Assembly (NCBI RefSeq): GCF_900168015.1
Contig: NZ_FUYR01000001.1
Span: 1,424,943 to 1,488,942 of the forward strand
DNA: 64,000 nucleotides
Direction: 5' to 3'
Source of the DNA: Daejeonella lutea
GTDB lineage: Bacteria; Bacteroidota; Bacteroidia; Sphingobacteriales; Sphingobacteriaceae
Shown here: positions 60,915 through 64,000 of the stretch, one piece after another
Layout of the letters: each line of letters starts with the position of its first letter
Numbering within the stretch: position 1 is the stretch's first letter
Made by a program: the position numbers and the translations under genes
Notes under the pieces: generated by a model
The model's database searches: none
What the model was told of the DNA's origin: nothing
The model's input: the letters and a program-made list of their open reading frames with translations, nothing else

Positions 60915-62324
60915 TTAATTTCCGTTGGTTCGGGGTTGGATTTCGTAGGTCTGACTATCAAAGTAAATTAGTTTTTGAGGATGCTTAAGCGCATGATTTT
61001 GAATCATGTTCCTGATATAGTCAGTTGAAGGATGTATAGTTAACTGGTCTTTAAGGCTCGATATATTATCAATGTGCTGATCTTCCGGAATGAATCCCAT
61101 TCCATAAAAAATACCCTTTTCCATCAATATACAGCTTTTTTCGGAAAGAGTTCTCCCTTTATCTACGATAGCGAAACTCGGCAGCACGCTATTAAGATGA
61201 TCGATCGACCCAAGAACCCGTGAATTATAGTCCTCTTTTATTTCATGTTGTTCGCATGCACCAAAACAAGAATGATCGTGCATTCCTAAACACTGGTCAT
61301 TATTGCGCTGAATAAAACACAATTTGGGACACAGGTTAAATTCTTTAACCAATTGCTTAATTAAAGCATAACCTTCAAAGATTGAATTGAAGGTGTATAC
61401 CGGTTGCGAAAATTTTCGTCTCTTATCGACTGCCAGCCTGAGGTAGCCATTTTGATCTTCAAATACGTAAAGCCCAAAGGCATGCTCAAAACGTTTAAGC
61501 GCCCGGTTGTGTGCTGGCCAAAGACGCTTGATCTCCACTGCCTCCAGAATAAATGCCATCAATTCTGTCGCACATTCGGCAAATGTAATATGGTGGATGT
61601 CTCGAAGAAAATCCTGTTTCTGACGACCGGGTTTGTTGTTGGCAAAATGGCTGTTAACTCTTTTACGGATGTCTATCGCCTTACCCACATAAACCACCTT
61701 CGCTTTACTGTTGTGAAAATAGTATATCCCGGGAACTGATGGCAGCTTATCGATGTCGTCCTTAGGCAAATGCGGAGGTAGTGACTGCTCCTTAGAACGC
61801 TGGTTAAGGGCTTTTTGAATATGCCCTTCGGTATCTCTTTCGAGAAGCATTGTGAAAAGACATGCTGTCGCCGATGCATCGCCCATTGCGCGGTGGCGAT
61901 CAATTAGATCAATGCCTACCTGTTTGCAGAGCTTTCCGAGGCTGTATGAACTAAACCCCGGCATAATCTTACGACTTAATCTTACGGTACAAACCTTCTT
62001 CGTTTGCAGAACATACCCTGCAGCCGCCAGGTGATAGCGAAGAAATGAAAAGTCAAAGTTTACATTGTGGGCAACGAAGACTTTATCCTGGAGCAAAGAA
62101 TAGATTTCATTCGCAACTTGATTAAAAGTGGGAGCTCGACTTACCATTTCCTCGTCTATTCCGGTCAGCGCCTGAATATAAACCGGAATCGGCATCAACG
62201 GATTAATGAGTGTACTGTACTTTCTGATTATTTCTTTTCCATCGTGGATTAAAATAGCCACCTCAGTAATACCATTTGCGCTGGCATGACCTCCGGTAGT
62301 TTCAATATCGACAATGGCGTACAT
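60915..62324 (-). CDS. Fusion of DnaQ-type 3'-5' exonuclease and GIY-YIG nuclease (Cho/UvrC-like)
   Basis: 469-residue nuclease. The N-terminal DEDD exonuclease domain (about 1-170) has AIVDIETTGG, LTGIDEEMV and AHNVNFDFSFLRYHL. A GIY-YIG endonuclease domain (about 195-275) follows with VPGIYYFHNSKAKVVYVGKA and its late AVEIKRLW. The C-terminal part has the layout seen in UvrC N-terminal and Cho proteins. Similar fusions are annotated in Bacteroidota as exonuclease with UvrC-like nuclease, and repair-linked processing is the likely role. A TATATTTG -7 box lies 22 bp upstream. Confidence 0.92.
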   Translation of the reverse strand: MYAIVDIETTGGHASANGITEVAILIHDGKEIIRKYSTLINPLMPIPVYIQALTGIDEEMVSRAPTFNQVANEIYSLLQDKVFVAHNVNFDFSFLRYHLAAAGYVLQTKKVCTVRLSRKIMPGFSSYSLGKLCKQVGIDLIDRHRAMGDASATACLFTMLLERDTEGHIQKALNQRSKEQSLPPHLPKDDIDKLPSVPGIYYFHNSKAKVVYVGKAIDIRKRVNSHFANNKPGRQKQDFLRDIHHITFAECATELMAFILEAVEIKRLWPAHNRALKRFEHAFGLYVFEDQNGYLRLAVDKRRKFSQPVYTFNSIFEGYALIKQLVKEFNLCPKLCFIQRNNDQCLGMHDHSCFGACEQHEIKEDYNSRVLGSIDHLNSVLPSFAIVDKGRTLSEKSCILMEKGIFYGMGFIPEDQHIDNISSLKDQLTIHPSTDYIRNMIQNHALKHPQKLIYFDSQTYEIQPRTNGN

Positions 62325-62346
62325 ATTTGATTTTTAGATGAGATCT

Positions 62347-62354
62347 CAAATATA
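62347..62354 (-). promoter_or_regulatory. -7 element (TATATTTG) for the exonuclease gene
   Basis: Reverse-strand TAnnTTTG, 22 bp before the ATG at 62324. Confidence 0.5.
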
Positions 62355-62398
62355 AGGCAAAGGATTTAAAACTAATAATTTTAGCAGGAATGTTATTT

Positions 62399-62608
62399 CT
62401 ACTTTTTGAGAGGTTTGAGGAGGTATTCAAGTCCGTTCAGCCTAATCTCATACATGGTAGACAAGAGAACACCGATTTTACCATCCGGAAATCCATTATT
62501 CTCATACCAGACAAGGTAATACTCAGGAATATCGCATATAAGCCTCCCCTTGTATTTGCCATAGGGCATGTAGACGCTGACCAGGTCTTTAAGTATTTGG
62601 GGATTCAT
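62399..62608 (-). CDS. DUF3820-like small protein
   Basis: 69 residues from the ATG at 62608, overlapping the end of the MFS gene by 20 bp. The sequence MPYGKYKGRLICDIPEYYLVWYE is the DUF3820 signature, and LLSTMYEIRLNGLEYLLKPL closes the protein. This small alpha-beta module is often annotated as a putative quorum-sensing-regulated factor or as an exonuclease-associated domain, and neither role is shown. It is co-directional with, and probably translated together with, the upstream MFS gene. It lies 75 bp before the nuclease. Confidence 0.8.
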   Translation of the reverse strand: MNPQILKDLVSVYMPYGKYKGRLICDIPEYYLVWYENNGFPDGKIGVLLSTMYEIRLNGLEYLLKPLKK

Positions 62609-63779
62609 TGAACTTTGCTTTGCGCTTAAATATAAACTGTAGGTAAATGAACGCAAAAAAAGTTAATACTGCTACAATGTAAAACGTTGGGGGGATCATC
62701 TTCACATCGCTGATATACAAGGCCCCGGCGAAGAACGCCCCCAATCCAATGCCTGCTTCAAGTGCGATATACATCGTAGCGACAGCCTTTCCCCGATGGT
62801 CCGGGTGACTCATATCGATAATAAAAGCGGTAAGTGCTGGCGATAGCATGCCCGTTGCGATTCCATAAAGTCCGGCAGCACACATAAGAAAAAGTGGCGA
62901 ATTTGCACTCCCTATCAGTACCAGAGCAACAACAAGCAATAAGAGTGAAAACTTAATTATGCTGACCCTTCCAAGGCGATCAGACATCTTCCCTGATGCA
63001 AATCTAATTATAAGCGAAGACACCGTGAAGACCATATAAAACAACCCTTTATTAGCCACTCCCAAATGTGTTCCCCAATCTGAAACGACTGTGAGGATTG
63101 CCCCATAACTGAGATACGATAAAAATGTTATAAATGCGCCACCTATCACCCTCTTCTCAATGATCTCCCTACTATTTATTTTAAGGAGAGATAGCTTAAA
63201 CCGTTCTTTTTTTACCAAAGTTTCTTTCATGTTCATCAGAATTACGATAGAAAGCAAGGCGAATAAAGAAGAACAATAAAATAGTGCATTAATCGAGAAT
63301 CTTCCTGACAGCTCGCTTCCTATGGCCGGACCGATAGCCAGACCCGTGCTGAAGCATAATCCATGAATCCCCATTGCTTCGCCCCATCTGTTGCCGGGAA
63401 CAATGTCGGCGACGTAGGCCGCCGTAGCAGTTGGTTTGAATCCTGTTGAGAAACCATGAAACAACCTGAGCCACAGAAATCCGGCGATGGAGGTTAGGAG
63501 CGGATACAACAAGCCGCAAATAACACACACTAGGGACCCAACGGCCATAACCGGTACACGCCCGATCTTATCTGTTAATTTACCACTGAAAGGCCTGGAT
63601 ATTCCAGCAGTTAAGGTAAATAGAGCAATTATATAGCCCTTATATTCTGCACCGCCAAGGCTTGCAAGATAGGCAGGAAGCTCAGGAATAAGCATGTTAA
63701 AGCTTGCCGAAAAAAGAAAAGAGCTCATACACAACAACCCAAATTGGAGATTGTAGATAGGATGGCGTTGATAGGGCAT
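62589..63779 (-). CDS. Major facilitator superfamily transporter
   Basis: 396-residue 12-helix transporter with the loop-2 motif GKLTDKIGRVPV after TM2 and its second-half counterpart GKMSDRLGRVSI. The sequence FHGFSTGFKPTATAAYVADIVP in TM4-5 is like drug and sugar-efflux MFS proteins (YhhS/AraJ-type), so export is more likely than import. The substrate is unknown. A TACTTTTG -7 box is 20 bp upstream. It is divergent from the EnvC-like gene. Confidence 0.9.
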   Translation of the reverse strand: MPYQRHPIYNLQFGLLCMSSFLFSASFNMLIPELPAYLASLGGAEYKGYIIALFTLTAGISRPFSGKLTDKIGRVPVMAVGSLVCVICGLLYPLLTSIAGFLWLRLFHGFSTGFKPTATAAYVADIVPGNRWGEAMGIHGLCFSTGLAIGPAIGSELSGRFSINALFYCSSLFALLSIVILMNMKETLVKKERFKLSLLKINSREIIEKRVIGGAFITFLSYLSYGAILTVVSDWGTHLGVANKGLFYMVFTVSSLIIRFASGKMSDRLGRVSIIKFSLLLLVVALVLIGSANSPLFLMCAAGLYGIATGMLSPALTAFIIDMSHPDHRGKAVATMYIALEAGIGLGAFFAGALYISDVKMIPPTFYIVAVLTFFAFIYLQFIFKRKAKFNESPNT

Positions 63780-63799
63780 GAGGGAGCTGCGGTGTGCAG

Positions 63800-63807
63800 C
63801 AAAAGTA
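63800..63807 (-). promoter_or_regulatory. -7 element (TACTTTTG) for the MFS gene
   Basis: Reverse-strand TAnnTTTG, 20 bp before the ATG at 63779. Confidence 0.45.
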
Positions 63808-63850
63808 GAAAAAAGATTAAAAACATGGCCGCGTATTCATCTATTGTTGA

Positions 63851-63858
63851 TAGTTTTG
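63851..63858 (+). promoter_or_regulatory. -7 element (TAGTTTTG) for the EnvC-like gene
   Basis: TAnnTTTG, 17 bp before the ATG at 63876. The box lies inside the longer frame from 63825, which argues for the later start. Confidence 0.5.
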
Positions 63859-63875
63859 CCGCGCACAACAACACT

Positions 63876-64000
63876 ATGCCGCTACTTAGGTTTATAACAT
63901 TTCTTTTGCTCATTCTATCGGTTCAAACATCGTACGGCCAGAGCAGTGCTGAACTCAAGAAAAGAAAGGATGCGATAAACCGGGAAATCGAATCGCTGAA
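63876..64000 (+). CDS. Probable EnvC-like murein hydrolase activator (5' end only)
   Basis: The first 41 codons read MPLLRFITFLLLILSVQTS (signal peptide), then YGQSSAELKKRKDAINREI, a start of coiled coil. A signal peptide followed at once by a coiled coil with a regular K/E pattern is how EnvC/M23 peptidase proteins begin. The catalytic LytM domain would lie beyond the window, so this is a tentative call based on the N-terminus only. Confidence 0.45.
   Translation, partial: MPLLRFITFLLLILSVQTSYGQSSAELKKRKDAINREIESL

Overview
This is chromosomal DNA of a Bacteroidota bacterium, most likely of the family Sphingobacteriaceae (Pedobacter or Mucilaginibacter type). The evidence is a SusC/SusD outer-membrane pair, promoters with the TAnnTTTG -7 element, weak ribosome binding sites, AT-rich gaps, and Bacteroidota-type versions of ComEC, TlpA, arginine decarboxylase and DUF2795. 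No rRNA, tRNA, CRISPR array, insertion sequence or prophage is recognisable. Most of the window is housekeeping genes in short operons on both strands.

Layout. 1-4107: SusD (cut by the window edge) and SusC. 4508-9792: hydroxyacyl-CoA dehydrogenase, argS with arginase, and a divergent arginine decarboxylase. 9948-17958: DUF695 lipoprotein, RluA-type pseudouridine synthase, response regulator, TlpA-like thioredoxin lipoprotein, gatB, alaS, MerR regulator. 17962-25678: lipid kinase, then a leftward series of outer-membrane barrel, helix-hairpin-helix barrel, ComEC, enoyl-CoA hydratase and phosphoesterase that may be a DNA-uptake locus. 25842-32724: DUF4412-like protein, LTA-synthase-like enzyme, alcohol dehydrogenase, copper-storage protein, DUF305 lipoprotein, a dead alcohol dehydrogenase fragment and a VOC protein. 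32998-36353: egtD, egtB and a C-S lyase, which look like a three-gene ergothioneine pathway. 36354-37871: 1.5 kb of gene-free, repeat-rich DNA. 37872-46496: methyltransferase, ferritin-like protein with bioA, Nudix, metal efflux, aspartate aminotransferase, heptose kinase, MacB-type permease. 46788-63779: queA, ispD, cobalamin adenosyltransferase, ABC ATPase, gatC, plsC, trpS, deoxynucleoside kinase, kdsB, serine hydrolase, cysE-cysM, glycosyltransferase, tatA, ppnP, a DnaQ/GIY-YIG nuclease and an MFS exporter. The start of an EnvC-like gene closes the window.

The most unusual structure is not a gene. About twenty intergenic stretches consist of degenerate repeats with a strict 7-bp period. 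At least eight different heptamer words occur (for example GTTGACR, TGATTAC, TGAAAAC, AGTCTGA, GTTGTAC, AAACGAG, RCCTAAA, CTTGTTC). Several are pairs of inverted arms around a spacer. Many overlap or touch stop codons, two fill the gap between divergent genes, and one lies in frame inside bioA. The constant period with changing sequence suggests one generating mechanism, comparable to the heptanucleotide STRR repeats described in cyanobacteria. It is described here only from inspection of the sequence.

Limits: all calls come from reading the sequence and the translated reading frames. No database search, structure prediction or expression data were used. Start codons are inferred from family length, signal peptides and promoter position.
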